Shown here: piece by piece, positions 46,185-58,164 of the stretch
How positions within the stretch are numbered: position 1 is the stretch's first letter
How the letters are laid out: every line of letters begins with the position of its first letter
DNA from: Armillaria gallica
Taxonomy: Eukaryota > Basidiomycota > Agaricomycetes > Agaricales > Physalacriaceae
NCBI GenBank assembly: GCA_037576215.1
Contig: JBANDB010000005.1
Span: 4,402,001 to 4,466,000 of the forward strand
Reading direction: 5' to 3'
Length of the DNA: 64,000 nucleotides
Made by a program: the position numbers and the translations under genes
The notes under the pieces: generated by a model
The model's database searches: none
Seen by the model: the letters and a program-made list of their open reading frames with translations, nothing else
What the model was told of the DNA's origin: nothing

Positions 46185-48051
46185 TCAGGCTTGCTTCATA
46201 TTCTTGTAATGATGCTGACATTCCAGGTCCCAGTGTTGGTCACTTCTGCAATGTTGGCATGGGTGAGCTCCTTTGTCTTTTGGCGTAAATCTTTGTTTTG
46301 TCATGTTGGCATCATTCCTTGGAAATTGGGGCGGCAGTAGATTTGGTGAAGCATCTACTAGATTTGCTCGTGCAGTCCTTTCCATAGGTCCTTGTCTTCA
46401 TTTGTATAAGTTGCCAGAAGTGGGTTTGTCAAATGCAGTGGCTGTAAAGGATTTGACAATTTCATCAGCATGTGCTCATGGAAATGAATAGTGTTCTGGA
46501 ATTCAACAATGGTTGAGTAGAGCTCAGTCATAAGTATAGTTGTCCAGATTTCAGGTGCTCCCTCCATTACTTCACTAATTAATGAGATGTCATCCCATTT
46601 ACTAGTTAATTTTAGAAGTTTCTTTTCCAAATGTAATACTCGCTTGGTATCTCTCTGGCATGGCCCCAGTCACAGTACATGGCACACATGGCTTTCGACT
46701 TTAGCTCTTCCCAGAATTTATAGTTCATGTAGTATGCTACAATGGCTGCTCGTAATGAGTCCCAGTCCACCTCGATATCTGCACAATGCTCTGTTGGAAG
46801 AGAGTAGTATCATTTCTTGGCAGAATCAGTGAGTCATGTTAGGATGATCTTGCCTAGCTGAGTGTTGATTGTGTCACTCCAGTAGCTGAATTTATCTATC
46901 TTTTGAAGTAAACTGATCAGGGTACTAGTATTCCTGTTCCAAGTGGGTAAGTCTGAGAATTTTAGTTTCTGATCAAATTACAGTCCTACCATTTTGACAG
47001 GTGCTACTACTCATTTCGGATTGTCTGAAAAGGCTGGTCCAATTGGCCTCTGCTTCAGCTTTCTACTCCCCCAACCATCATCATCATCACCATCACCAGG
47101 ATCCAAATCAGGTTCTCCCTGATGTTCTCATAAATCTTTGAATTGGTATGAGATCCAGGTGTGTGTATTTGTTATGGAGGCTGATGCTGGTGCTCCACTA
47201 GGTTGTACTGATCATGAGTGATTTCTGATTTCTGAGAAGGAAGGCTGATGTCTGTGACCATTTTCATGCCTAGGGATTTCTGTAGGTTGCCTAGATTCCT
47301 TGCACTTTGGGAATTGAACCTGTGTAGGAGCTGGAGTCATGTCTTGCTCCTCATGAAACCACTTTGGTGCACCTGTCTTCCAGTCATGAAAAGCTAACAG
47401 TGTAGCTAAGAAATGTTCTATCTCAGCCTGCAAACAAATACCAAAAACTTCAAGTTCATTTAAAGTGAGCCACACTGTGACATCATTGTTTGATCCCCAG
47501 GGAGGGAGTAGCAAGTTTGGTATGCTGTTCACTTCCAATGAAGCTTGCATGTCTGCTTTTTGCTTCCATAGCATGCTCATAAAATGACTGAAACATTGTC
47601 GATCGAGGTGAAATACACAGTTGCCATCATGCGTGTCAGTTAACTGAACTTTAAACAATAATTCTTCCAAGACAGCTATGGTGCGGTGGAAAAAATCATA
47701 TTGATCCAGTTTAAGGTATGCATATGTTCTGAGGTTAATCCTATATCTCTGTTTGATGATGTCAAAAGCATCCTGCATTCTCCTGTAAGTAGGGCTTCTG
47801 TGGTCTCCAATAATTTTGTGTATAGGTTTAGCAGTCATTCAGACAAATTCAAAATCTCAAATCTGTTTGCTATTGACTTCTGCTAGGGAAACCGGATGTC
47901 CTATGGCCTTGAGCTCAAAGAGTGGTTCATCTTCCTGGATCATACAATGGTCCTGGTCATCAATCTCTTCTTCTTCATCAGGCCCTGGGATGGATTTGCA
48001 TGCAAAGCGAGTCAAGATGGCTTGCCACTGAATGGGGTTTGTCTCTGACAT
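46185..48051 (-). pseudogene. M1 Gag
   Basis: Starts at ATG 48051 (MSETNPIQWQAILTRFACK), with an acidic stretch soon after. The middle part (47838-47212) is mostly helical. The gag domain at about 46960-46360 contains YYSLP...WDSLRAAIVAYYMN and EVMEGAPEIWTTIL. A CCHC knuckle ([14 protein letters not shown], Cx2Cx4Hx4C) lies near 46215-46260. It shares this domain order and motifs with the Gag of E4 at the right end of the window, so the two belong to one lineage. Several stops interrupt it. Confidence 0.82.
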
Positions 48052-48126
48052 TCTAGTATGAGGTGAAAGTCAAGACAAGTGTGATTGTCAGAGATAAGGT
48101 AAATTGCAAGTCCTTTACTAGATAAA

Positions 48127-48142
48127 GGCAATGTGTCCACCA
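48127..48142 (-). other. Primer-binding site of M1, tRNA type
   Basis: On the minus strand TGGTGGACACATTGCC starts four bases after the LTR. The leading TGG would pair with the CCA end of a tRNA, which I cannot identify. The same 14-base core recurs after the E4 LTR at 61635. Confidence 0.72.
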
Positions 48143-48146
48143 ATAT

Positions 48147-48600
48147 TGTATATGTGACTAGAATACATAGCAAGAAGTATTGTGAGATGGATACCTTAGT
48201 ACATAGATAGTCTAGCAATGAGAAGGGTTCAACTTTACCTCAGAAGAAAAGTTAAGTAGTATTGATAAGCTGATTAACCATGCAGATTCAGCGAAAGCTT
48301 AAGATCACTCAGTATTTGTGATGCGTAAAGCTTATAGATTGTAAGGTTGTTTGATACATGAAAAGATAGTGTATATATACTAGTCTGCCTACTACAGAAG
48401 AGACTTCTGTCGTCTTCTAGTAAATACTGTGCGACTCATAAGGAGTCACGCAACTGTGGATTATTATGAACAAAAATAGAAACTATTAATAGGCATGAAG
48501 TTGTTAGCATCATAAGGGAAGATGAATGCATATGTTATAAGTAAGAGGGGAAGGAAAGGTGAAGAGAGACCATAGGGATACTGGAGAGAATACTATAACA
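48147..48600 (-). repeat. 5' LTR of M1, 454 bp, family B
   Basis: Ends TG...CA, same length as the copy at 2043-2496 and about 95 percent identical by eye. In the minus orientation it precedes the primer site and gag. Confidence 0.9.
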
Positions 48601-48666
48601 ATATGATGGATGCAAGTACCCTTCCAGCTATGATAATTACAGCTTACAGCCACTATTGAAAGTCTC

Positions 48667-49192
48667 TGTTAGGGACATGCCAAATAGACCAAGATAACTT
48701 GCATGAGCAGAGCTCAGTGGAGTGCATGGGCTTTGGCAAAGCTATTAGCAACATCACTCTTGAGCCAAAGCCCTGAGATTGGATTACAGAGTGGAGTCTG
48801 TGGAGAGTGAGGGTTTGGATAGAGAGTAGTTAGTGCAACAGAGCAGAGACTGCAGACTTGAGAGCAATAGGATTTAGACTTAGAGTCAGAGAGAGATTTG
48901 GCTAAACCAAGTTGATATTTGAACTGAGTATTTACAAGTAATTCTACAATATATATATAAGTAGGTAAATCTGAGTCAGAGTCTGATAGACTCCAGTGGA
49001 GGTCTATTCATTACTAGATTTGGATTCTAGAATTAATATGTGAAATAGTAAAATGAAATGATAAATGAAATATCAAATCGAGCAGAGTAATTGTAAGCAG
49101 CCAGAGGCTATGGAGTCTGATAGTGAAGAATGTCAGAGTTAGAATTGAAGTTGGAATTGGTGTGAAGTGGGGCTGGCAGCATGCATGTAACA
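48667..49192 (-). repeat. 3' LTR of M2, family A, 526 bp
   Basis: Plus-strand ends TGTTAGGGACATGCC and GCATGCATGTAACA. Colinear with the solo LTR at 63310-63837. In the minus orientation it is preceded by AAGAGGGGGATAC, a polypurine tract (about 49193-49205). Confidence 0.9.
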
Positions 49193-49494
49193 GTATCCCC
49201 CTCTTAGCATTCTTGCCTTCAAGAGTGCTGATTCTGATGGCTGATCAGTATGGTCATGTGCCAGAATTTTTTAATTGTGGGAATTTTGTCATCTAACTTC
49301 TTATCACCACCATCTCCTCTATTCTCACTGGAATTCTTCATCATCATTGTCAGTTATGTCAAACTCTCTTGAATACTGACTCTCCATTACTTCTGAGCCA
49401 TATGAGTTGGCCCTGACACCCCCAGATTTCACTGTTTAAGAATATGAGGCATTAACTGATGAGCAGCCTGTGATGGAGGAGAAGTACACAGGCC

Positions 49495-51081
49495 ATGGAG
49501 AGACATGGGGAGTGGAAGGTTGCTAAAGCAAGGGAGGCCCAAGCAGAAAAACTGAGAGTGAATAAAAAGATTTGGGCTGCAAAATTGGAGGCCTTAAGGC
49601 AGGATGCAGAGAGGAAGGAGGCCAAAAGGAAGGCTGAGAAAAAGAGACAGGGGGAAAAGAGGGAATGACTTCAGTTGTTGGAGTTGAAGAACTAACAGGA
49701 AGCTGTAGTAAAATTAAAGGAGCAGGAGGAGGCTGTAAAGCAGAAAAAAAAAAGACTTGAAGAAGAAGAAGGATGCTGTAAAGGCATCAGAGTCTGGTAG
49801 AGTCCAGGATGAGGTGGAGTTGTTGAGAGAGGAGAAGGATACCAATGGAGGTACTAAGAGAGAGTTGTTGGAGGCATCAAAGGCACAAGTCTGCCAAAAA
49901 TTGAAGGAGAAACATGAGAGAAAGCAGAGGGCAATGGATTCTGCAGTGCCTACTGTGGAAGGGAGGAAGAGGAAACAGATGACAAAGTCTGCAAGTGTAG
50001 TGGAGAGCAGGGAGGAGGGGGTAGCTGGCTCTAATAAGAAGGTAAAGTTGGAGATCATGGGCCCAGCAGAGGGTGAGAATGAATTTTTGGGCAACAGTAA
50101 GTGCTTCCTCCAGAGGGTCATAATATGCTGACTTTGGTTTCAGAGCACTGCATGCAGTGTCAGCTGGACAGTGCAAAGTGCTATGCTATGCTGGCCTCCA
50201 AGAAGTCCAATCATAGGTATACTTGTTCCCAGTGCAAGATCAAGAAGGCTGTTTGCTTGTTTAACAAAGTAATCTCTTTTGCACTCATCATCGGCTCTGA
50301 TGAAATCTCTGAGGTTTTTCACAATCTGGTGGCCACTGTGGCTGTTCTAGCTGGGAAAGTCAACAATCTAACAGGACAAGTCGCCTCTCTCTGGAGCTGT
50401 GTTGGTGATCTTTGTGATGATTACTATACTGAGGATCTTGAGTCTCCTTCAGACTTTTTGTCAGATTTCAAGCTAGAGAGATAGAAGGCATTATGCATGG
50501 AGTTAGATGAATTGGAGGAGGTAAACAGTGAGGCACTCCAGCAGGTGATAGGTTTTCAGCTGGATTGTGACATGATGCAGCTGAGGAAAGGGAGACTGTT
50601 GAAATCTGAAAAAGTGGACCCTCAAGATCCATATGAAATTGCCAACCATCAATTCTGGTATGGCACTAGAGGACTGGAGATGATTGAGATTATGAAAGTG
50701 TGGTATGAACTGTTTCAAGCCACAAGAAATGAGATCTACAAGCTGGGAGACTGCTAGTCCAAATAGCAGTTTTGGAAGGAACACCTGTGCCAGCATTGCG
50801 AGGATTTCATAGTGGAGGACTCAGATCTGGAGGAGAAGATTTTGGATGGCAAGATTTAAAAAGTGCTGAAGCCATATAGGAATGACTTAAGCATTCCAGC
50901 CCTTGATGACCTGTTTGTTTTGAATTTAGATTCCATGACAGTGGTTACCAGTGGAGAGGATGAGGATGGGGACAGTGCAGAGGAGTTGGAGTCTGTGGAG
51001 GTTGAGGAAAAAGTACTGGTGGGGACAGAGGATGTGGAGATGGCAGAAGTGGCAAATGCTGTGGGTGGCTCTGATGTCTAA
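49495..51081 (+). pseudogene. Antisense accessory gene of M2: coiled coil and zinc-cluster-like protein
   Basis: On the strand opposite to M2 pol. From an ATG at 49495 a Lys/Glu/Ala-rich coiled coil runs to a frame break near 49770, continues as KKDAVKASESGRVQDEVELL, and reaches a 47-bp intron (50097-50143). It then gives HCMQCQLDSAKC...YTCSQCKIKKAVC, which is Cx2Cx6C repeated twice, close to the spacing of fungal zinc clusters. After that come helical segments (VATVAVLAGKVNNLTGQV; LDELEEVNSEALQQV) and an acidic C-terminus ending at 51081. TAG codons at 50482, 50755 and 50764, probably from CAG, interrupt it. It may bind DNA or protein; its function is unknown. It could be a captured gene, but its full containment between pol and the LTR fits an element gene. 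Confidence 0.65.
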
Positions 51082-51489
51082 GTACCTCCAGACATCATTT
51101 TTCTTGAACTCTTTTATATACATATAAAATTTATTGTTTTTATTTTATTTTAAATGCATTTGGGGCCTGTGGGGCCTCTCTCTTGTTGACTTGTAACTTG
51201 GATAAGTGAATAAAAGTGTGAATTTGAAATATAAAGCATGGTTTTCACTGAAGTCTGGTCCTGATTAGGAAATGAATTTACAATAGGTTTTGTAGATTTT
51301 ATTTGAAATAGAAGAGATCAGAGCTGGCAGAAGCCAAGATGGGGAAGTAGATAGAGATAGAGGAAAGTCATGTGACCCTGAGTAATTTGTCACTTTAGAG
51401 TGCATGGTGTCTATCTTGGTGCATCCTATAGTGAGATTTTTCCCCAGTCTGTACAAAAAGTGGAAGTTAGATGGTGGACTTTCAGATGG

Positions 51490-54400
51490 TAACCTTGGAT
51501 AAGGGTCCTGGCTTGTCTGGATAGTGATGGTGGAAATCTTCAATGAAATCATCAGCAGAGAATTTGGTGGCCAGTAACTAAGCAAATTCCTGGTCAGTAT
51601 CTTCATAGCCTAACTATTGGATCCTGTAGAGGAGTGGACACCAGAACTGGTGGTCAATCTTAGGATCTAGGATCTGAGCTATTTTGCACTACTCTTCGCC
51701 ATTGACTTCCACTGGAGGCAGCGGAGGTTGAGTGTGATTAGGGATAATGTTTTCTTCTACAGATTCAAGTTGTGATACATGGAAGACAGGATGGATGGCA
51801 TGGAGGTCTGGTGGGAGTTTAAGTGTGAAGGAATAGGAACCTGGTTGAGCTATGATTTTGAATGGACCAAGGAATTTCTTCATGAATTTCGCAGTAGGGC
51901 AAGTAGTCTTGATGTGCTTGGAACTAAGAAAGACTCTCTCACCTACTTTGAAAGGAGGGCCTGGATTCCGATGCTTGTCTGCTTGGATCTTATAGTGAGA
52001 CTGGGCCTGAGTGATTTTGTCACATAGGAATTAGTGTAGTTCATCAAGATTGACTACAAAGTCATGGGCCCAAGCAGATTTGATATCATGTTCTGAGTGA
52101 ACAGTGATATTAGGATGATAACTCTTGTTGGCAAAGAATGGGGAGATTCTGGTGGAGGCATTCAGAGTATTGTTGTATGCAAACTTGGCAATAGGTAGTA
52201 GTAAATCCCAGTTGTACTGTTCCAAGGTTTGATTTGTATGTTCAGTTTGTCTGTCAGCCTCTGGGTGATATCCAGAAGTGAAAATGAAGTTCCATATCAA
52301 GGGCTTTAGCAAGGGCATGTATGAATTGAGAAACAAACTCAGAGCTGTGGTCAGAGGTGATGTGGTTAGGAACACTATGTTTAGAGAAAACATGAATGAT
52401 GAATAACTGGGTGAGTTCTTTGGAATTAAAATTAATGGTGTTGTGTGTAGGAATAAAGATTGCTTGCTTGCTTGCATGGTCAATTACTACTAGGATAGTG
52501 GTGAATCTATTGGAGTCTGGTAACTGTTCAATGAAATCCATTGAAATGGAATTCCATGGATGTTCCAGAACTGTCAAGGGTTTAAGCAAACTGTAAGGAC
52601 AATGTCTAGGTGTCTTGTTGTGACCACAAATTGTACAAGATTTGATATAGTGGTGAATGTATTCATGCATCTGTGGCCAGGTGTAGTTCTGTCAGACTAA
52701 TTCCAAGGTCCAATTTTGGCCAAAATGACCTGCCAAGATATGATTGTGATTGTTTTGTAAGATATAGAGATGGAGATTCTTGGAGTCCAGAACATAGATG
52801 TGATTATCAAGATGGAGAATGTCTGATTCATCTATGGACCACCGAGAGGGAGAAGTGGGAGTAAAGGATTTGGCCTGACAGAAACCTTTGGCAGCCCTGG
52901 AGTTAGATGGTTGTGCTTGCTTGATATCTAAATGGAGCTTGTCAATGTCCATTATAGCACTGGCATGGAGGGTAGGGCCTTCAAGAAAAGTCATGTGGAG
53001 AGATGCAGAGAGTTGTTCTTGAGTGAATATGGGTCAAAAATTGTGAGGATTGACTGCTGCATATTGGCTATCCCCCTCTTTTGGATAGACATCCCATCAG
53101 CTAGTGAGTGCATCTGGTTTCCCTCTGAGTCTCTCTAATTGGAAGTGGATTACTAGATTGAATTGGGAGAGATATTTGGACCACCGGACTTGCTGTTGGG
53201 TAAAAATCTTGGCAGTAGAGAAATATTCAAGATTCTTATGGTCTGTAATGATGTCAATCAGATCCATGAAGCCTTCAAGGTAGTGGCATCAGTATTTAAA
53301 GGCTCAAAGATAGCTAGAAGCTCTTTATCATGGGTGTTGTAGTTGAGTTCAGCATTGTGGAGGCTCCAGGATAGGAAAGTGATGGGGTGGATTTCACTGT
53401 CTTCAAGGTAAATAGAGAGAATAGCAGCAATAGCATAGTTGGAGGCATTGGTCTCCATAATTAATTGACAGTCAGAGACCCAATGAGTGAGGATAGGAGT
53501 GAGTGAAAGCTTGTTTTAATTTATTGAAAGTAGCCATACACTTGTCATCGAATTTCCATGGAGTTCCTTTGTGTGTGAGGTGAGTTAAAGAAATAACAAT
53601 GTCACTGTACTCATGAATAAAACAGTGGTAGAAACTTGCAAAGCCAAGGAAGGATTGAATATCCTTAACTTTCCACAGAACTGGCTAATTTAAAATAGCC
53701 TTGACCTTGTCTTTGGACATGTGGAGGCCCTCCAGTGATAGAATGTAGCCTAGATATTTCATGGAGTCCTAGTGAAACTTGCATTGGATCCTTTGCAATA
53801 GAGCCTGTTTGCTCTTAGTCTGCACAGAACCTCATGTACATTGTTCCTAGTGCTCTGTGGGATTGTTGGAATAGATGAGGATGTTGTCAAAGTATACAAC
53901 TACAGAAGCATCAAGCATGTCAGTGAAAATATTGTTCACAAAGTGTTGGAATGCTATGGGAGCATTGGTGAGTCCAAACAGTATGACACACTATTCAAAG
54001 GAGCCATAACAGATCTGGAAGGCTGTTTTCCATTCATCACCTTCAGCTATGCATACAAGATGATAAGCATGTCAAAGATCAAGTTTGGTATAGATGCACA
54101 CAGAGTCGAGGAGGTTAGAAATGAGTGGAAGGGGATAACGATCTTTCTTGGATATCTTGTTTAAGCCACAGAAATCAATACAAAGATGGAGTTCACTCAG
54201 CACTGGTCTTTTTCTTGATAAAGAGGACTGGAGCTCCATGGGGAGAATGTAAGAGCATGATGAATCCACTACAGAGATTATTGTCAATAAACTCATGTAG
54301 TGCTTTGAGCTCAGACTCTGAGAGTAAATTAGCCCAAGCAGGGGAGATGTTCCTTCCTCAATATTGATCTTGAGGTCATATAGTCCATACTTAGGGAGTT

Positions 54401-55083
54401 TCTCAGAGAGCAAGTCATTAAATACATCAGAAAAATTGTGATAGTCTGCTGGTACATCCATTATATCTGGTGAGGCTGCATAGCCAGCCATACCGCTAAT
54501 GCTTGGTGCAGAAGATTGGAGGGTGTATTGTTGAGCTCCATCTTCAGCACATGCTTAAACAAAAGCAGCTGCAGAGACAATAGATATCTTGGGTGTAACT
54601 GTTGCAGAAAAGGAAAGGATAGTAGGGTAGGAATAGATAGGTTTATATGGTGGCAGAGCCCATTGGGATCTCAGAGTTGGTTTAGGAGCTGGGTGATTGG
54701 AATTAGGGATAGAAGTTGTGCTTTACCCAGTCAATCAATGGATTGCAGCAGGAAAGCCAGTTATATCTCAGAACAATGTTACAGGATAAATCTAGATGGG
54801 TAACATAAAAGTCGATAAGGATGATGTCTCCAGAAGGAAAATGGACTGAAAGAGTAATGGATTGAGGGATATGAGATCTGGCAGAGCTGTCAAGGAGCCA
54901 AAGTTGAACAGGAAGGATAGGTTTGGTAGGAAGGTTGTGATTCTCAATGTATTTGGAGTCAACCAAGGCAAGAAAACAAAGGATAGTAATGATTGAAGAG
55001 CTGTCAGACTCTCTACTGAAGCCAACTTCAGAAGAGAGTGATACAGTGAGTGAATGATTTGAAAGAGTGGTGGTATTGTGCAT
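51490..55083 (-). pseudogene. M2 Pol: protease, RT, RNase H, integrase, chromodomain
   Basis: Minus strand. Protease-like region (55083-54703; LWLLDSSARSHI, VLRYNWLSCCNPLIDW). RT from 54490 (NDLLSEKLPKYGLYDLKI, KKDRYPLPLISNLLD). The catalytic box near 53875-53895 reads VYFDNILIYS, so the second Asp is Asn. RNase H (53458-53258; METNASNYAIAAIL, HDKELLAIF). Integrase finger SCTICGHNKTPRHCPYS and core MDFIEQLPDSNRF, TSGYHPEADRQTEHTNQTLEQY. C-terminal GPFKIIAQPGSYSFTLKLP, and beyond the stop at 51689 a decayed chromodomain followed by EDFHHHYPDKPGP (to about 51490). It has many stops and frameshifts. Confidence 0.88.
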
Positions 55084-55189
55084 GGAGGATACAGAGCTGC
55101 CCTCTAGTTTTTCAGCTCTGATGGAGCCAGATCCTCAGAGATAGAAGTGGGGTCTTCAACTTTTGCAGCAGGGCCTTTGGTGGAGGCCA

Positions 55190-58120
55190 CAGCCTTGTGT
55201 TTGTTGCAGTCCTCAGTCTTGTGCTTGCTTCCACAGAACATACAGAGATTATTCTTTTAGCAGCGGTCTTTTTCTTCTTGAGTAAAGCAGCTATCTTTTC
55301 CTAGCTTATCAGCATAGAGCTTAGGATTGGAAGCAGATTCTGAGGAATTGGACTCTGAAGACTTCAGAGTGGAGCTGGAGGCAGATAAATTGGAGTTGGA
55401 ATTGGAACCCTTGGATTTAAGGTTGGTGAAATATGAACTGGAGGACTTGTTCTCCTAGTTTTCATAGGATATCTCAGTCCTCCAAGTCCAATAGCGAGTA
55501 TCAAGTTCTTGAGCTAGGAAACACATGTCATGAAGATTGTTAGACTTTCTATGGTGAGCCATATCATCTTTGATGTGAGTGCATAGTCTGTAGTAGAAGG
55601 CATGACAGAGGGAATTATCACTGTAGCTGACTTAGGAGGCATATTAGTTGAACTGAACCATATACTTCATGATCCGGTCTCCATTGTGCATCCAGAGATG
55701 TTTAAGAGCATCCTCAGTGTCTCTGATGGCATCAAAAGGACTAAAGTTGGTCCAGAGTTCATCAAGGAAGGTGGTGTAGGAGTATTGCTATGCCAGCAGG
55801 TTCTGCAGATTTAGATGGAGAATGTCTGGTTCAAACCAATCAAGAGCAGTGCTGGAAAGAAAAGAAATGACATAGTTAACTTTACTGGCATCTGCTGCAA
55901 AAGCAGTGGGTCTGCCATTAAAGTTCAACTGGAGGGAGACAATAAAAGCCTTGAGTTTCCATGAGTTTGTGATGCACCTATAGACTCCTGTGGGCAGAAA
56001 ATACAAGACCTGTAACAGCTAGTGTAGTCAAACACAGAATCTGAAGGTAGGTTTTAGTGAGTCTAGTTTTGCACCTCTGTGCAGTGACTATAGCTTTCTG
56101 GTGATGTAGTAAAGTATTGCTATGCTTTGTTATGATTCTCTGAAGGCTGTTCAGAGGCTCAAAGTATGTACACAAACTTTCCTGGAAGGGAAGGGATGCA
56201 TAAATGTGGAGGTATGCTGAGCAGGGGTGATCTAGATATGTTGGTGTCAAAATCCTGGCTGTGGATTCAATTGGGAAACTCTATGTGAGTTAATAAAGCT
56301 AATGCTCTAGATGTGAGCAAGGTTTTGTCCAAGATAAAGTATGTGCAAGCAAGATATAGCTCTAAATGATCCTAATATCAAGCAAGTCAGTACTAATCTT
56401 GAGTCGAGTTAAAGGGCAATGGTAGCAGACTTTCTCTTCTATGAGAAAGGTAGCTAAACCCTCAAGGTATCTCACTCTATAAGAGTTAAGTGGTGTTGTT
56501 TCCTAAGTTTGAAAATAGTTGTACTGGATTGTTAGTGGCTAAAGGCTTCAATCCTAGCTGTGGATTGCTCTTTAAAGCACACAGGTATGTAAGCAAATTT
56601 AAAACATTGAGGATGCTATGCAAGGGTAACTAGTAAAGGTTTCCTAGTGAAGTTTTTAGAGCAGAGGTAAGCATGTGAAGTTATAGCTAACTTTTATTAA
56701 TAAAGGGAAAGTTCACTAAGTGTTATTTCTCTAATGAACAGTAGAGAAGCAATAACTTCAGGTGTGTATATCAGATCTAGGAGGTGTGTAAGGTAGTGTA
56801 CTTGTGGGCAAGTAACTCCCTGGGGGTTTCTCTCCTTCCCTCTTTGTACTTTTAGTTAGCTACTTTTATACTACTTTGAGAATTACTTGTATGTAAGCTA
56901 CATTTGTCTTTGCCCTGTTAATTTGCAACACAAGTGAACTATTTACTGTGCAATAGAGTATTTTTGTCCTTTCTTTACTAATGCTGAGTTGAGATCTGTC
57001 AGCAACTGTGCAACTCCAAGAACTATACAACTGTGTATAACTGTGCATGTAGCTTTAATTACTGTGCAATGTGCTGCAATGCGAACTTCCTGTGCATTTA
57101 CTAAGCCATGAACTGTGCAAAGTAAACAGCCTTGGTAAGGCTTTAACTGCTACTGACTATAGTGAATTATAATAGTTTGCTAACTTGTCATTAGAGTTGT
57201 GTAACAGGATTCAAGTCTTTTACAGCTATTCCAAGTGATCTGGAAAGTCTAGGATGAGGATTCTGAATGATTTTGGAATGGTTTTAATATGATTCATAAT
57301 CAAAGAGCCTGACAATCATGGCTGAGCTTTGATATGGAGGTTCAGAAGGGGCAGAATGTTGCTAGATTATTATAGATCTAAGAATTTATGAGCGTACAGA
57401 GCCTGGAGGCTCATCATTGGAGCCATCAAAAGTGTCAGGTTCTTTGACCTTGGTGTGGATGTTATTGGGTTGAGGATTGTTTAACAAAGTGGAAACCCTG
57501 TGCAACAGATTCATGAATTCCCACAAGAAGTCTTGCTGGTTGGGAGGGTTGTTGCTGGGTCCACCTGGAATCCCAGGACCTCCAAGACCACCAGGACCAC
57601 TGAGTCTGCCAGGGCCACCTGGTCCCCCTAGTTCATTAGGGCTACCAGGTCCTCTGAGTCCATTTGGGCTGCTTGGTTGGGAGTTTGATCTGTTGTCACT
57701 GTTGTCACTGTGGTTGTGTCAGTTTGTAGCATGAGTGGAGGTATCAGTTTCACTTCTGAAATTGTCAGATTCCACAGTGACAGGTTGCCCCTTATTGGAT
57801 GTGGGTTGAGGTGCTGGGGTATGTGGATCTGAGTCCTCCCAGTATCTATTGAATATGCTGGTCCTTCAGTGATGTGAAAGGTTGTTTGGTGGAGGAGTGC
57901 TGAAAGAGTTAAGAGAACCATAATAGTTGGATTGTTGGGCAGTGAAGCTAGAGTGACTATAGATTTCTCTATAGGATAGTTGTCCTCTGACAGAGGCTGA
58001 TCCAAAAAGTTCCGGATTTTCTTTAGATGCAGATGCTGTTATATCATCTATAGAGAATATTGGCATTTTTTGTTTTAGACCTTCATCTGTTTCTAGAGGG
58101 TAAGTATATGTAGTTGTCAT
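55190..58120 (-). pseudogene. M2 Gag, interrupted by a 1.4-kb insertion
   Basis: Starts at ATG 58120 (MTTTYTYPLETDEGLKQKMP). It has a Gly/Pro-rich linker (57550-57680) and KVKEPDTFDGSN near 57430, then is interrupted. The gag domain resumes near 55950 with KLKAFIVSLQLNFNGRP and STALDWFEPDI, and a short-spaced knuckle (CMFCGSKHKTEDC) lies near 55205-55245. The collagen-like plus-strand ORF at 57477-57734 is only the complement of the Gly/Pro linker. Confidence 0.8.
55990..57410. mobile_element. Unidentified insertion in M2 gag
   Basis: Non-coding AT-rich sequence breaks the otherwise typical FDGS...KLKAF gag motif. Its right edge (minus strand TGATGAGCCTCCAGG...) shares about 20 bases with 1743-1765. 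It may be a long solo LTR or other element. Exact ends and a target duplication could not be fixed. A TTGGTGTCAAAATCC sequence at about 56240 looks like a tRNA-type primer site but lacks a clear LTR end before it. Confidence 0.45.
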
Positions 58121-58151
58121 GATTTAAAGAAGAATTCAACTCAAGGGGTTG

Positions 58152-58162
58152 AGTTCAAATAT
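58152..58162 (-). other. Self-priming primer-binding site of M2
   Basis: Two bases after the 5' LTR the minus strand reads ATATTTGAACT. Its complement, AGTTCAAATAT, lies in the same LTR (minus strand, 58423-58413), about 30 bp downstream of a TATATATATA tract (58446-58459). An 11-nt match of a transcript 5' end to the primer site is the Tf1 arrangement. Confidence 0.72.
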
Positions 58163-58164
58163 AC

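Larger units (their letters stand above)
41180..48600 (-). mobile_element. M1: decayed Ty3/gypsy retrotransposon
   Basis: Minus-oriented element with one LTR (48147-48600, family B), a tRNA-type primer site, gag and pol in order, and no 3' LTR. The sequence passes into the KDZ region at about 41180-41220. It is full of stops and frame breaks and poor in CG, so it is old. Confidence 0.9.

Noticed and set aside
57477..57734. Collagen-like Gly-Pro ORF on the plus strand
   Set aside because: It is the complement of the Gly/Pro-rich linker in M2 Gag on the minus strand, which fits the gag frame on either side.
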